64,000 nt of DNA, from NCBI RefSeq assembly GCF_042685085.1, contig NZ_JBHUMM010000043.1, positions 372,001 through 436,000 on the forward strand, in the 5' to 3' direction. The stretch comes from Marinicrinis sediminis (GTDB lineage: Bacteria; Bacillota; Bacilli; Paenibacillales; KCTC-33676). Positions 1 through 7,742 of the stretch are shown here, one piece after another (position 1 is the stretch's first letter; every line of letters begins with the position of its first letter). Under the pieces are notes generated by a model. The model did no database searches. It was given only the letters and a program-made list of their open reading frames with translations, and had not been told where the DNA came from. Position numbers and translations under genes: made by a program.

Positions 1-144
1 ACAGCCGTCACTTCCACCAATCAACGCCATACCTTCTCTACTGAAAAAGCACAAATCGATTATCGCAAGTCGATAGGGAAGCTGATGTTTCCGATGGAAA
101 AAGGAGAAACGATCGTCGAAGTGTTTCGATATACAGATCGTTAA
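1..144 (+). CDS. C-terminal end of an unidentified protein (partial)
   Basis: An open frame enters from the left edge and stops with TAA at 142-144, giving the last 47 residues (ending FRYTDR). The fragment is charged and has no motif I recognise. Its stop lies 18 bases before the MarR gene start, so the two are probably cotranscribed, and the MarR protein may regulate this upstream gene. Too little remains to assign a function; the reading frame itself is inferred only from its uninterrupted length and its position. Confidence 0.5.
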   Translation, partial: TAVTSTNQRHTFSTEKAQIDYRKSIGKLMFPMEKGETIVEVFRYTDR

Positions 145-162
145 GCAGGAAGGAGCAGCCTG

Positions 163-600
163 ATGCCATCCATGCCATTTGATCGGTTGTTGCACAAGTT
201 GATGCGGGAGTACAAGCAGCATATGGAGGAGCACCTGGCTCCTCAACTGACTGCGGGACAATTCCAGGTGATGGAATATATGCTGACCAATGAGGGACCA
301 TTCAAGCCTTCTGATATGCTCGACTATTTGGCCACGACTCCTGCGGCTGTGACAACCTTGCTAGATCGAATGGAGAGAGGCGGATTGATTCAGAGACAGC
401 GAGACGAGAAGGATCGCCGAATTGTCTGGATTGCCATGACACGGAAAGGCCGGGAAGCTGGGGAGCATGGAATGGAGCTGAAAAACCAGTTTTTCCAAAC
501 CTGTCTGGACCGGATTTCCAGTCATAATCAGCAACTGCTATTATTTCTGTTAAACAAAGTCGTCCATGAAAATGGATCAGATTCCTCTGGAAATCCATAA
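163..600 (+). CDS. MarR-family transcriptional regulator
   Basis: A 145-residue protein of normal MarR length. Residues about 30-110 form the winged helix-turn-helix: a helix around QFQVMEYML, the recognition helix region AAVTTLLDRMERGGL, and a wing carrying RDEKDRRIV, with the Asp-Arg-Arg typical of MarR. The flanking N- and C-terminal helices would form the dimer interface. The start at 163 follows AGGAAGGAG at good spacing. Such proteins usually repress nearby genes and are released by small ligands, often phenolics or oxidants; the ligand here cannot be read from sequence. The TAA stop is embedded in the direct-repeat patch that follows. Confidence 0.85.
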   Translation: MPSMPFDRLLHKLMREYKQHMEEHLAPQLTAGQFQVMEYMLTNEGPFKPSDMLDYLATTPAAVTTLLDRMERGGLIQRQRDEKDRRIVWIAMTRKGREAGEHGMELKNQFFQTCLDRISSHNQQLLLFLLNKVVHENGSDSSGNP

Positions 601-690
601 AGGGAAATCCATAATGGGTAATGAAGGAATCCAATCATCAAAAAAGGATCATCCATAATACGGCATCCATAAAGGGATCTTCTATAATAA
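593..690. repeat. Degenerate direct repeats, ATCCATAA type
   Basis: The spacer after the MarR gene is built from variants of ATCCATAAAGGGA. Exact copies lie at 593-605 and 665-677, with partial copies at about 608-620 and 647-660. The first copy overlaps the MarR stop codon. There is no terminator-like hairpin in this patch. Confidence 0.6.
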
Positions 691-755
691 GTAATTAAAA
701 GGTGGATGGCTTCGCGCGCATCCAGCCTTTTCATGTCATCATTTAATTCATATCA

Positions 756-802
756 TCATTGATGATGTTTATACATTCACGGGCGATAAACATCATCAAT
801 GA
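756..802. repeat. 17-bp perfect inverted repeat across the capA-like stop codon
   Basis: Bases 756-772 (TCATTGATGATGTTTAT) are exactly inverted at 786-802, with a 13-base loop. The right arm encodes the last residues (VIDDVY) of the minus-strand CapA-type gene and the loop holds its TGA. Neither strand shows a T-run after the stem, so it is not a standard intrinsic terminator, though it could still protect the 3' end of the message. Confidence 0.7.
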
Positions 803-2153
803 CGGACGCCGGCTTCTCTGCTTCTCCATCTGCTGTTGCCTCTGCCTCTGCACGCCACGATGAAAGCGGAGCTGTGACGGAGATCGGATCAAACGCAGGC
901 TGATACGAGGACACATGGGTCTTCATTTCATCCAAATATGCGCTCATCAACTCCCGTTCCTGGCTTGTCAGCCGGGAATCAAGCGCGGCGTTCTGAAATT
1001 TGGCGATAGGCAGAACACGATATTGCCGTTTACCGTTTTGTCTGTATTGATGCACCCAGGTAGGGATCGACTCGACTGCTGTGATCTCTATCTTTTGTTC
1101 AGGGAAGGTTTTACGAACTGACAGCTTTAGGACCACTCCGACATCGGTATATTTGGCCGTTTTTTGAGCAGGACCCTGATTGGAGATAAAGTTGCCGAGC
1201 GAGTAGATCACAAATCCACTGCGTGTTGATCCATCAGGCGTTTGAACGGTCAATTGTTCATAAGGCTGAACCACGTGCGGATGACTGCCGAGAACAATGT
1301 CGGCGCCGGCTGCAATGCAATAAGCGGCAAGCTCCCTTTGACTCGCACTCGGTTCCCGTATGTACTCACGTCCAAAATGGAGCGCAATCGTAATGAGATC
1401 GGCGCCCTGCGCTCTTGCTCGTGTCAAATCAGCTTGAATTTGTGTGCGGTCAATCTCGTTTACGAGGTATGCGTGTCCGCTCGGCTCAGGCAAACCATTG
1501 GTTCCATACGTATAGGCAAGAAAAGCCATATGGATGTCATGGCGGGAGAGTATGGGGATATCTTGTTGGGCTTGACTGGAAGCGTATGTACCGACTGCTG
1601 TCAGTCCCCGCTCTGACAAGGTTTCCAGCGTTTGCAGCACGCCATGCTTGCCTTGGTCAAGTGAGTGATTATTTGCCGTAGACAAGACATCAAATCCCGC
1701 TTTATGGAGAGCGTCTGCAAGTTCGTCCGGTGCATTGAAGCGTGGATAACCTGCATACCCGGATGCCTTTCCTGCGAGCGGCGTCTCCAAATTTCCATAT
1801 ACCCAGTCGCCTTGCAGCAGCAAGTCATCAATTTCGGCAAAGAAATGGTCAAAGTTGTAGGTGTCGGTTGCGGGGTTATAGCCTGCCGGAATTTGAGGGC
1901 TGTGCATCATGATGTCTCCGACCGCCACTAGTGTCGCTTCCGTTGAATAGGTGAGGAGATCGCGGGTATCCGGAGCAGAGGGATCTTGGATATCAGGGGG
2001 AGGGAGAAGGTCTGGTTGGGAAGAGGGAGGAGCAGCGGGAGCGGGCTTCATGTCCTGATTCCCATTTGGCTCTTGGTCGCATCCCGCAAACAGGATCAAT
2101 GCTAGACAGACAACCCAAAGCAGGCCAAGCCGTCCAATCGTTTGCGCGGACAT
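777..2153 (-). CDS. CapA-family lipoprotein (metallophosphatase fold)
   Basis: A 458-residue protein related to the poly-gamma-glutamate capsule protein CapA/PgsA. The N-terminus is a lipoprotein signal peptide with lipobox LFAGC, so Cys25 would be lipidated and the protein anchored outside the membrane. A Pro-rich linker (about 33-60) is followed by the calcineurin-like domain with VGDIMMH near 78, GNLETPL near 120, NNHSLDQG near 160 and GSHPHVVQ near 290, the expected metal-binding set. The start at 2153 has GGAGGAAC directly upstream. No pgsB/pgsC genes adjoin it, so capsule synthesis is not implied; many sporeformers carry stand-alone CapA proteins of unknown substrate. Its last codons lie in a perfect inverted repeat. 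Confidence 0.85.
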   Translation of the reverse strand: MSAQTIGRLGLLWVVCLALILFAGCDQEPNGNQDMKPAPAAPPSSQPDLLPPPDIQDPSAPDTRDLLTYSTEATLVAVGDIMMHSPQIPAGYNPATDTYNFDHFFAEIDDLLLQGDWVYGNLETPLAGKASGYAGYPRFNAPDELADALHKAGFDVLSTANNHSLDQGKHGVLQTLETLSERGLTAVGTYASSQAQQDIPILSRHDIHMAFLAYTYGTNGLPEPSGHAYLVNEIDRTQIQADLTRARAQGADLITIALHFGREYIREPSASQRELAAYCIAAGADIVLGSHPHVVQPYEQLTVQTPDGSTRSGFVIYSLGNFISNQGPAQKTAKYTDVGVVLKLSVRKTFPEQKIEITAVESIPTWVHQYRQNGKRQYRVLPIAKFQNAALDSRLTSQERELMSAYLDEMKTHVSSYQPAFDPISVTAPLSSWRAEAEATADGEAEKPASVIDDVYRP

Positions 2154-2159
2154 GTTCCT

Positions 2160-2340
2160 CCCCCTTTCTGCATTTTTATGTTTATCCCCGATGATTAACC
2201 GAAGTGTTTATCCCTATTGGATATCCCCAATGTTTTTTCGAAGTGTTTGTCTCAAATGTATTTCTTCAAAAATTTCAGCTGTGTGTTTGAGTCAAGTGAT
2301 TAGCTCTGTTTATTACCTCAGGTGTTCATCTCAGGCAATA
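2160..2340. repeat. Degenerate repeats, TGTTTATCCC type
   Basis: The spacer between the capA-like gene and the pseudouridine synthase consists of variants of TGTTTATCCC / AGTGTTTGTCTC at irregular spacing of about 25-35 bases. It extends slightly into the 3' end of the pseudouridine synthase gene. No promoter or hairpin stands out. Confidence 0.45.
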
Positions 2341-3043
2341 CGTGATGGACAAGCTCCCGCATTTCATCTTCGTGCCAATGGCCCCATTGCTCTGATCGAG
2401 GCGGCAATTGGGTGCACCATACCGGTTCCTTTTGTGTCGGATGCTGGAAGCCGATGCGGGTAGACCACAGTGCAATTTGCTGACCGGCACGATTCAACTG
2501 CTGTCCGTATTTCTGATCCCCGAACAGCGGATGACCGAGGCCTGATAGTTGGACACGGATTTGATGGGGTCTGCCTGTATGCAATCGGATCGCTACCAGT
2601 GTATATCCCTTTTGCGTCGTTCCGCATTGATAGGTCAGTACAGCCTTCTTGCCATTGGGATCACGGGGGTGCGTTCGTGTGACGATGTTCGTTTTGGGGT
2701 CTTTGACCAGGTAATCGACCAGTTCTCCATGAAGCGATTGGGGGGTACCATGCACGATCGCCAAATACGCTTTTTGAAAACGGTGTGTACGCACCTGATC
2801 AGACAATCTGGATGCGGCCTTGGAGGTTTTGGCAAACAGCATGGCACCGCCGACTGGTCGGTCCAGACGATGGACGAGCCCGACAAATACATTGCCGGGT
2901 TTGTCGTACCGCTGCTTGAGGTCCTGCTTCAAGGCGTTAACCACATCGAGATCACGTGTCGCATCCTCCTGAGTCGGCATGTTGAAGGGTTTCTCAATCA
3001 CGATGACATGATTGTCCTCATACAGAATCGGAAAGGCAGCCAT
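2318..3043 (-). CDS. RluA-family RNA pseudouridine synthase
   Basis: A 241-residue enzyme that converts specific uridines in RNA to pseudouridine. The family signature HRLDRPVGG places the catalytic Asp at residue 61, followed by FAKTSKAA. GRPHQIRVQL and HPLFGDQKYG near residues 170-190 are further RluA-family motifs. No N-terminal S4 domain is present, so it resembles the short RluA/RluC-like catalytic forms. The gene starts 6 bases after the stop of the upstream methyltransferase, and its ribosome binding site (GGGAGG) lies inside that gene's end, so the two are an operon and probably both act on rRNA or tRNA. The exact target cannot be deduced. Confidence 0.9.
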   Translation of the reverse strand: MAAFPILYEDNHVIVIEKPFNMPTQEDATRDLDVVNALKQDLKQRYDKPGNVFVGLVHRLDRPVGGAMLFAKTSKAASRLSDQVRTHRFQKAYLAIVHGTPQSLHGELVDYLVKDPKTNIVTRTHPRDPNGKKAVLTYQCGTTQKGYTLVAIRLHTGRPHQIRVQLSGLGHPLFGDQKYGQQLNRAGQQIALWSTRIGFQHPTQKEPVWCTQLPPRSEQWGHWHEDEMRELVHHVLPEMNT

Positions 3044-3049
3044 AGGGTG

Positions 3050-3913
3050 CTAAGCCTCCCATCTGCCTGCAATTCCGCAAGGCAGGAACAGGCTGGATGC
3101 TGTGATCGGCAAGCCAATCTCATCGGTTGTCAGTTGACCGCCATATTTTTGTTGCAAGGTCATCGTCATAATGTTGGACAGGACAGCAGGTGAAATGCCG
3201 GCCGTATACGAATTGACCAGGAAAAACAACGGCTTCTCCACCAGTACCTGCATACAGGTTTCGATGAACGGATACAGGTCTTTTTCCAGCTTCCATGTCT
3301 CTCCATTGGGCCCTCTGCCGTATGAAGGCGGGTCCATGATGATGGCATCGTACTGATGACCTCTGCGAATCTCACGCTGTACAAACTTGAATACATCATC
3401 GGTTAGAAATCGCACCTTTTGATGGCCGAGATCAGAGGCATGCAAATTTTCTTTTGCCCACTGCACCATGCCCTTGGCGGCATCCACATGGGCGACCTCG
3501 GCTCCGGCGCTTGCGGCGGCCAGAGTTGCTCCGCCGGTATAGGCGAACAGGTTCAGCACCTTGACCGGTCTGCCGGCCTGCCGGATCTTGTCCATGATCC
3601 AGGACCAGTTGACCGCTTGTTCGGGAAACAGGCCGGTATGCTTGAAGCTCGTCGGCTTGATATAAAACTGAAGATCCTGATAACGGATTTTCCATCTTTC
3701 CGGCAACTCTTGCTCGTACTGCCAATGCCCGCCTCCCGACTGGCTGCGATGATAATGGGCAGCGGTCTTTTTCCAGTCAGGGTTCTGATGGTTGATCGGC
3801 CAGATTGCCTGAGGCTCGGGTCTGCGCAGGACAACATCTCCCCAGCGCTCCAGCTTTTCACCATCTCCGGTATCGATAAGCTCATAGTCTTTCCAATCTG
3901 AAGCAAATAACAT
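3050..3913 (-). CDS. Class I SAM-dependent methyltransferase, RlmI-like
   Basis: A 287-residue Rossmann-fold methyltransferase. LNLFAYTGG near residue 120 is the SAM-binding motif I, AEVAHVDAAKG follows as motif II, and DPPSYGRG near 193 is the DPPxY-type catalytic motif IV used by base-modifying rRNA methyltransferases such as RlmI/RlmK. The N-terminal 90 residues resemble the substrate-presenting region of that family but no PUA domain is evident. It is cotranscribed with a pseudouridine synthase, which supports rRNA modification. The start at 3913 is preceded by AAGGGATGATG, a weak binding site. Confidence 0.8.
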   Translation of the reverse strand: MLFASDWKDYELIDTGDGEKLERWGDVVLRRPEPQAIWPINHQNPDWKKTAAHYHRSQSGGGHWQYEQELPERWKIRYQDLQFYIKPTSFKHTGLFPEQAVNWSWIMDKIRQAGRPVKVLNLFAYTGGATLAAASAGAEVAHVDAAKGMVQWAKENLHASDLGHQKVRFLTDDVFKFVQREIRRGHQYDAIIMDPPSYGRGPNGETWKLEKDLYPFIETCMQVLVEKPLFFLVNSYTAGISPAVLSNIMTMTLQQKYGGQLTTDEIGLPITASSLFLPCGIAGRWEA

Positions 3914-4043
3914 CTGTTCATCATCCCTTGTGTATGTTCTGTCAAATACCTCTATTCTACAATAGTTTAAGCATGAAGGGTATCTTTATCAAAAAACGCG
4001 TGCAACCAGACCGATGAACATGGAACATGCAGGTCGTACTTCA

Positions 4044-4074
4044 AGAAAAAACGCCGGGAATCATCCGCGGCGCA
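4044..4074 (-). terminator. Intrinsic terminator of the response regulator gene
   Basis: Read on the minus strand, CGCCG (4072-4068) pairs with CGGCG (4056-4052), with a GC-rich extension, and is followed at once by six T residues. It lies just past the response regulator stop at 4084. Confidence 0.8.
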
Positions 4075-4083
4075 AGGAAAGGG

Positions 4084-4776
4084 CTATGCATTGAACTTGT
4101 ATCCGACGCCACGAATGGTGATGATATACACGGGATTTGCAGGATCTGTCTCGATTTTCTTTCGCAGATTGCTAATATGTACCATGAGAGTGCGCGTATC
4201 TCCGAGGCTGTCTGATCCCCAGATCTCTTCGTAAAGCTGATCAATCTTGAATACTTTCTTCGGATGCGAGGCCAGCAAAACGAGCAAATCGAACTCCTTG
4301 GAGGAGAGGTTAACCTCTTCTTGCTGCACGATGACACTATGGCTAGATAAATGGATTTCCAGTCCGTCAAAGATCAGGACATCGGGCTGAGTCTGATTCG
4401 GCTCGATCATGGAATGTCTGCGCAAGTGAGCCTTGACCCTGGCAACCAGCTGACTTGGACTGAACGGCTTGGGTATGTAATCGTCACCACCTACACCGAG
4501 ACCTAGAATGACGTCCAGATCATCGCTTTTGCAACTGATGAACAAAATCGGGATGTGGGATATTTTTCGGATGGAACGGCACACTTCAATTCCGTCCATA
4601 CCGGGAAGCAGTACATCCAGTATTAACAAATCCGGTTGATGCTGGGCCAGCATATCCAGTACTTGGTCACCTTCCTGGCATGTGACCACTTCGAATCCTT
4701 CTTTCATTAAATACAAGGAAATCAGCTCGAGAATATCGGTTTCGTCGTCGACAATTAAGATTTTTTCGCTAGTCAT
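4084..4776 (-). CDS. OmpR/PhoB-type response regulator (orphan)
   Basis: A 230-residue two-domain regulator. The receiver (1-120) has the acidic pair DD at 10-11, the phospho-acceptor Asp54 in LILDVLLPG, and KPFSPSQL near 103 with the conserved Lys. The C-terminal winged helix (about 130-228) has SKEFDLLVLLASHP and the typical RTLMVHISNLRKKIE recognition helix ending in IRGVGYKF. No sensor kinase gene adjoins it: the upstream neighbour is gerPC on the other strand, and the downstream genes are RNA-modifying enzymes on the far side of a terminator. Its kinase must be encoded elsewhere. The start has GGGGAGA at suitable distance. Confidence 0.9.
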   Translation of the reverse strand: MTSEKILIVDDETDILELISLYLMKEGFEVVTCQEGDQVLDMLAQHQPDLLILDVLLPGMDGIEVCRSIRKISHIPILFISCKSDDLDVILGLGVGGDDYIPKPFSPSQLVARVKAHLRRHSMIEPNQTQPDVLIFDGLEIHLSSHSVIVQQEEVNLSSKEFDLLVLLASHPKKVFKIDQLYEEIWGSDSLGDTRTLMVHISNLRKKIETDPANPVYIITIRGVGYKFNA

Positions 4777-4883
4777 GTCAATCTCCCCATTTCCCTACCA
4801 TTATACTCGGTTTTTGGATGAACTTCAACGAAGTTGGCATTGGATCAGGCCGGATCTCCAGTCATGAGGCTCGATTATTCCGG

Positions 4884-4892
4884 CATACAATA
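4884..4892 (+). promoter_or_regulatory. Candidate sporulation (sigma-E/K type) -10 element
   Basis: CATACAATA matches the -10 consensus shared by mother-cell sigma factors and lies 20 bases before the gerPC start. A matching -35 is not convincing, so this rests mainly on the -10 element and on the gene being a spore gene. Confidence 0.35.
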
Positions 4893-4912
4893 AGGAAGAG
4901 GAGGCGAACGGG

Positions 4913-5554
4913 ATGAAGGAAGAGTTCCATGTGTACGCACTATTGGAACAAACGTTGAGATACATGATGTGGCAAGCTGAAAAGCTGCATCAACTGCAAC
5001 ATTCAGTGACGACTTTGGAAGAGCGGCTAAAACAAACACAGGACCCGCCAAACCAGACCTCGATTGAGCGAATTGAATATCATTTTGATCAGTTGAAAAT
5101 TGAGACGCTGGAGGGAACGCTGAATATCGGATTAACGCCAAGTGGAGGAAGCCGGATTGAAGACTTCATGGTTCAGAACCAGCAGCCACCGAAACCTGGA
5201 CCGCCCCAAAGTGAAAGTGAGCAAAACGCACAGGAGTTTGAAGAATTGCAGGAATCTGAACCCGTCTATCTTGAGGTAAAAGAAGATATTCAGCGCTTTC
5301 TAGACGGTGATGTGTATCAGAGAATTGTCGAGTTCGAGGATCTGTATGAAAATCCGCTCACCCATGAACAGAGAATGGTGATCATTGAGGATGTGCGCAA
5401 ACAGATTCCACAGCGAATCCGCCATTATTTGCAACACCCCGACGTCACCTCCCAGTCTCTTCAGCCCCGAATCCGCGCAGATATTATCAATGGCATTGAA
5501 CAGTTTATGAAAAAACAGAAGCCCCTAACCCAGAAAAATGATCCGCAAAGCTAA
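4913..5554 (+). CDS. gerPC: Spore germination protein GerPC-like
   Basis: A 213-residue protein with an N-terminal helical, coiled-coil-like region (about 10-45, rich in Leu/Gln/Glu), the segment IERIEYHFDQLKIETLEGTLNIGLTP that is typical of GerPC, a Pro/Gln-rich linker, and a charged helical C-terminal half. GerP proteins sit in the inner coat and help germinants pass through it. The ATG at 4913 follows GGAGGCGAACGGG. The other gerP genes (A, B, D, E, F) are absent from this window, as is common where gerPC-like genes occur alone. A sigma-E/K-like -10 lies upstream. The assignment rests on remembered family similarity. Confidence 0.65.
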   Translation: MKEEFHVYALLEQTLRYMMWQAEKLHQLQHSVTTLEERLKQTQDPPNQTSIERIEYHFDQLKIETLEGTLNIGLTPSGGSRIEDFMVQNQQPPKPGPPQSESEQNAQEFEELQESEPVYLEVKEDIQRFLDGDVYQRIVEFEDLYENPLTHEQRMVIIEDVRKQIPQRIRHYLQHPDVTSQSLQPRIRADIINGIEQFMKKQKPLTQKNDPQS

Positions 5555-5577
5555 CAGCGCATCGATCTGATGCGCTG
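5555..5577. terminator. Hairpin between convergent genes
   Basis: CAGCGCATC at 5555-5563 pairs with GATGCGCTG at 5569-5577 around a 5-base loop, directly after the gerPC stop. There is no strong T-run on either strand, so termination would be inefficient or factor-assisted. Confidence 0.5.
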
Positions 5578-5618
5578 CTTCAGGCGTGTGTCTATTCATG
5601 TGCCAATTGCGATCTCTT

Positions 5619-5894
5619 CTACCAGCCAAATCCTCCGTAATAGCCTGGATATCCATAGCCCGGATAACCATACCCGTAAGGTCGACCGAATCCATATGGT
5701 GATTCCGCAACGGCAAGGGTATCAAACAAAACGAGCGGGAGAATCGCCTTTGTTCTGACAGGTCCTTTGGACTTGGGTTGGATGAAAAGCTTGAGCTTGT
5801 TGCCTGAAATCTTCAGCAGCTTTCCTTCTACGATCGTACCGTCTTTGCGCAACGCCGCAATCTGCTTGCCCTTCCATTTATGCATGTGCTTCAA
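5619..5894 (-). CDS. Small Gly/Tyr-tailed protein with Sm-like N-terminus
   Basis: I do not recognise this 91-residue protein by name. The first 60 residues form a basic beta-strand pattern (WKGKQIAALRKDGTIVEGKL, then NKLKLFI) like small Sm-fold or SH3-like proteins of bacilli. The last 25 residues are repeated Gly-Tyr-Gly-Tyr-Pro units ending YYGGFGW, a composition common in spore coat and exosporium proteins. I chose the TTG at 5894 because AAAGGAGG lies six bases upstream; the in-frame ATG at 5885 is too far from it. It converges on gerPC, which fits a spore-surface role, but that is inference. Confidence 0.6.
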   Translation of the reverse strand: MKHMHKWKGKQIAALRKDGTIVEGKLLKISGNKLKLFIQPKSKGPVRTKAILPLVLFDTLAVAESPYGFGRPYGYGYPGYGYPGYYGGFGW

Positions 5895-6110
5895 GATGTA
5901 TCCTCCTTTCAAGGTCAGCACTTCGCTTCTATTGTATGCCAATGGCTGAGCAGCGGTTGGACATGCGTACCCTATCTCGCAAATTGGGCTTCTTCGGCAG
6001 GGCAATGAAAAGCCGTTCACGCATAAGATAAGGCAAAACCAAAACAAGACAAAATGAAAATAGGGCAAAGTGGGATCAACCAAAGCATTTGTCTCTGGGG
6101 GAGTGTGGAC

Positions 6111-6557
6111 ATGCGGATACGGCTGATTAAAAATCCGGCAGATCATGATTTCATCTTCCGGTTAGTAAAAGATGAGATTCTGCCTCACGCTACTGCGGTG
6201 CGTCGCAGAGAAGTCGATATGTATTGGACAAGGGCCCATATGCGAAAACGGCTAAGAGCCGGGAGAACGTGGGTGGCGGTCAAGCAGGGCCGTTCAGTCG
6301 GCCTTGTACACGCGGTTGTGCAGTCTCAAGCGGTATGGGTGGATTTGCTGGCTGTTCTCCGCAGTGAACAAGGGTCGGGGATCGGGGAGAAATTGTTGAA
6401 ACGGGTCTTCCAATATGCAAGTTACAAGAAGCAGAAGACCGTACAGGTAGCCGTGGATGGCGGCAATACAAGGGCCATGAGATTTTATGAAAAACACGGG
6501 TTTCGGATCGTTGATTATATACCTGAATGGGACGTCCATGTGATGCGGAGATCATAA
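6111..6557 (+). CDS. GNAT-family N-acetyltransferase
   Basis: A 148-residue GNAT protein. The acetyl-CoA site appears as LLAVLRSEQGSGIGEKLLKR (motif A, with Q-x-x-G-x-G-like loop), and motif B as NTRAMRFYEKHGF, the usual C-terminal helix and strand. The start at 6111 is chosen because GGGGGAG precedes it at good spacing; an in-frame ATG at 6054 has no binding site. The substrate is unknown. It could acetylate a small amine or a protein N-terminus. Confidence 0.85.
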   Translation: MRIRLIKNPADHDFIFRLVKDEILPHATAVRRREVDMYWTRAHMRKRLRAGRTWVAVKQGRSVGLVHAVVQSQAVWVDLLAVLRSEQGSGIGEKLLKRVFQYASYKKQKTVQVAVDGGNTRAMRFYEKHGFRIVDYIPEWDVHVMRRS

Positions 6558-6666
6558 AAAAAGAACGTGGCAATGAATTTGGGATATGGTACATTATAGG
6601 AGCAGACCAGATGCAGGCTGCAAAAATGAAGCGACATAAATGACACAAAAGGATGCGTGACAACAG

Positions 6667-6975
6667 ATGGATCAGTTGAATCAGGTTGCAGTTTACAAAA
6701 AAGCCAATGTATATTTTGATGGTAAAGTGACGAGTCGGACGGTTATGCTACCAGATGGCAGCAAGGCAACGCTCGGGATCATGCTGCCGGGAACCTATAC
6801 GTTTTCTACGGATCAGAAGGAACGGATGGACATACAGGCCGGTGAACTGGAATATCGCCTGGAAAATGGCGACTGGATCAAGATTGAGGGAGAAGGTAGC
6901 TTTGACATTGCGGCTCATTCCTCTTTTGAAGTCAAAGTAGTTTCAGTCGTGGATTATTACTGCACGTACGGGTAA
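6667..6975 (+). CDS. ppnP: Pyrimidine/purine nucleoside phosphorylase PpnP
   Basis: A 102-residue single-domain cupin of the DUF1255 family, the same length as Escherichia coli PpnP (YaiE). Matching features include NVYFDGKVTSRTV at the N-terminus, GIMLPGTYTFST in the middle, EYRLENGDW, and FDIAAHSSFEVKV near the end, where the His-Ser region lines the active site. PpnP cleaves ribonucleosides such as uridine and adenosine with phosphate to give the base and ribose 1-phosphate. The gene stands alone after the acetyltransferase. The ATG at 6667 has only a weak binding site, but upstream alternatives are worse. Confidence 0.88.
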   Translation: MDQLNQVAVYKKANVYFDGKVTSRTVMLPDGSKATLGIMLPGTYTFSTDQKERMDIQAGELEYRLENGDWIKIEGEGSFDIAAHSSFEVKVVSVVDYYCTYG

Positions 6976-7009
6976 GGCATTTGGATCGACTAGCAGGAGG
7001 GTCTAGGGA

Positions 7010-7110
7010 ATTTTCTTGGCATTCCATGGGGATACTGAGTGGTACCGCTGGATTCATCGGGATACCGAGGGAACCTGGGGGATCGCAGGGACATGAGGGG
7101 AACACGAAAT
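7010..7110. repeat. Degenerate repeats, GGGATACCGAG type
   Basis: The stretch before the csp promoter is made of variants of CATGGGGATACTGAG and CATCGGGATACCGAGG, with GGGGATCGCAGGGACATGAGGGG at the end. It is G-rich on the plus strand and unlike its neighbours. No gene is evident from 6976 to 7137. Confidence 0.45.
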
Positions 7111-7137
7111 CAGGATGTTTCCTCTCCACTCCTTTTG

Positions 7138-7166
7138 TTGACTGATACTGTAAAATGTGCTATAGT
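7138..7166 (+). promoter_or_regulatory. Sigma-A promoter of the cold-shock gene
   Basis: TTGACT at 7138-7143 and TATAGT at 7161-7166 are separated by 17 bases. Transcription from here would give a leader of about 340 bases before the csp start, as is common for cold-shock genes. Confidence 0.7.
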
Positions 7167-7372
7167 AGTTAAACAGCTTCAATATTGAACGGAACAATGA
7201 ATTCAATTATGTTTTTGCAAGCCCAATTCGTACTGGCGCGGTCATCGGAGCCGCAAGGATGGAAGAGAGGCAGGGCTTTCGTTGTTTTAGGTTTCAATGA
7301 TGTAAGAGATAAAATGCGTAATCATCGAATAAAATGTAAGCAAATCGCTCATACTTGTATAGGAAGTCTGGT

Positions 7373-7457
7373 ATTCACATATTATTTGGATTATCACTTC
7401 TAGCGGCATCGGGCCACCATCAGGTGACTGGTAATCCTGCATAATATGTGAATTTTT
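7373..7457 (+). other. Long hairpin followed by T-run in the csp leader
   Basis: ATTCACATATTAT at 7373-7385 is exactly inverted at 7441-7453. Inside it GGATTA (7388-7393) pairs with TAATCC (7432-7437) and TCAC (7394-7397) with GTGA (7424-7427). Five T residues (7453-7457) overlap and follow the closing arm. The element lies between the csp promoter and its start codon, so it could act as an attenuator or an RNA temperature switch. The rest of the 537-base gap from 6976 to 7512 holds the repeats and the promoter only. Confidence 0.6.
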
Positions 7458-7512
7458 ATGGCCTCTGGGCTGATAAACTTGCATATTAGATAAGATTAGA
7501 AGGAGTGTTCTC

Positions 7513-7716
7513 ATGACTACACAAGGAACAGTAAAATGGTTTAACGCAGAAAAAGGTTTCGGATTTATTGAAGTGGAAGGCGGAAGTGACGTATTCGTTC
7601 ACTACAGTGCGATCCAAAGCGAAGGCTTCAAAACATTGGAAGAAGGACAGCAAGTTCAGTTTGATGTCGTTCAAGGCAATCGTGGGCCGCAAGCTGAAAA
7701 CGTCACAAGGCTGTAA
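7513..7716 (+). CDS. Cold-shock protein, CspA family
   Basis: A 67-residue single cold-shock domain. RNP1 is KGFGFIE (residues 15-21) and RNP2 is VFVHYSAI, the aromatic nucleic-acid-binding surface; VKWFNAEKG at the start is diagnostic. Such proteins bind single-stranded RNA and DNA, melt mRNA structure and support translation in the cold and in stationary phase. The ATG follows GAAGGAG at good spacing. Expression is likely controlled through the long structured leader. Several csp paralogues are usual in these genomes, so I give no paralogue name. Confidence 0.95.
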   Translation: MTTQGTVKWFNAEKGFGFIEVEGGSDVFVHYSAIQSEGFKTLEEGQQVQFDVVQGNRGPQAENVTRL

Positions 7717-7742
7717 TTGCTCGATGCCATAGATAGGATGAA

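Noticed and set aside
7185..7403. A 72-codon open frame on the plus strand within the csp leader
   Set aside because: No ribosome binding site, no family resemblance, and it overlaps the long hairpin; the region is better explained as untranslated leader.
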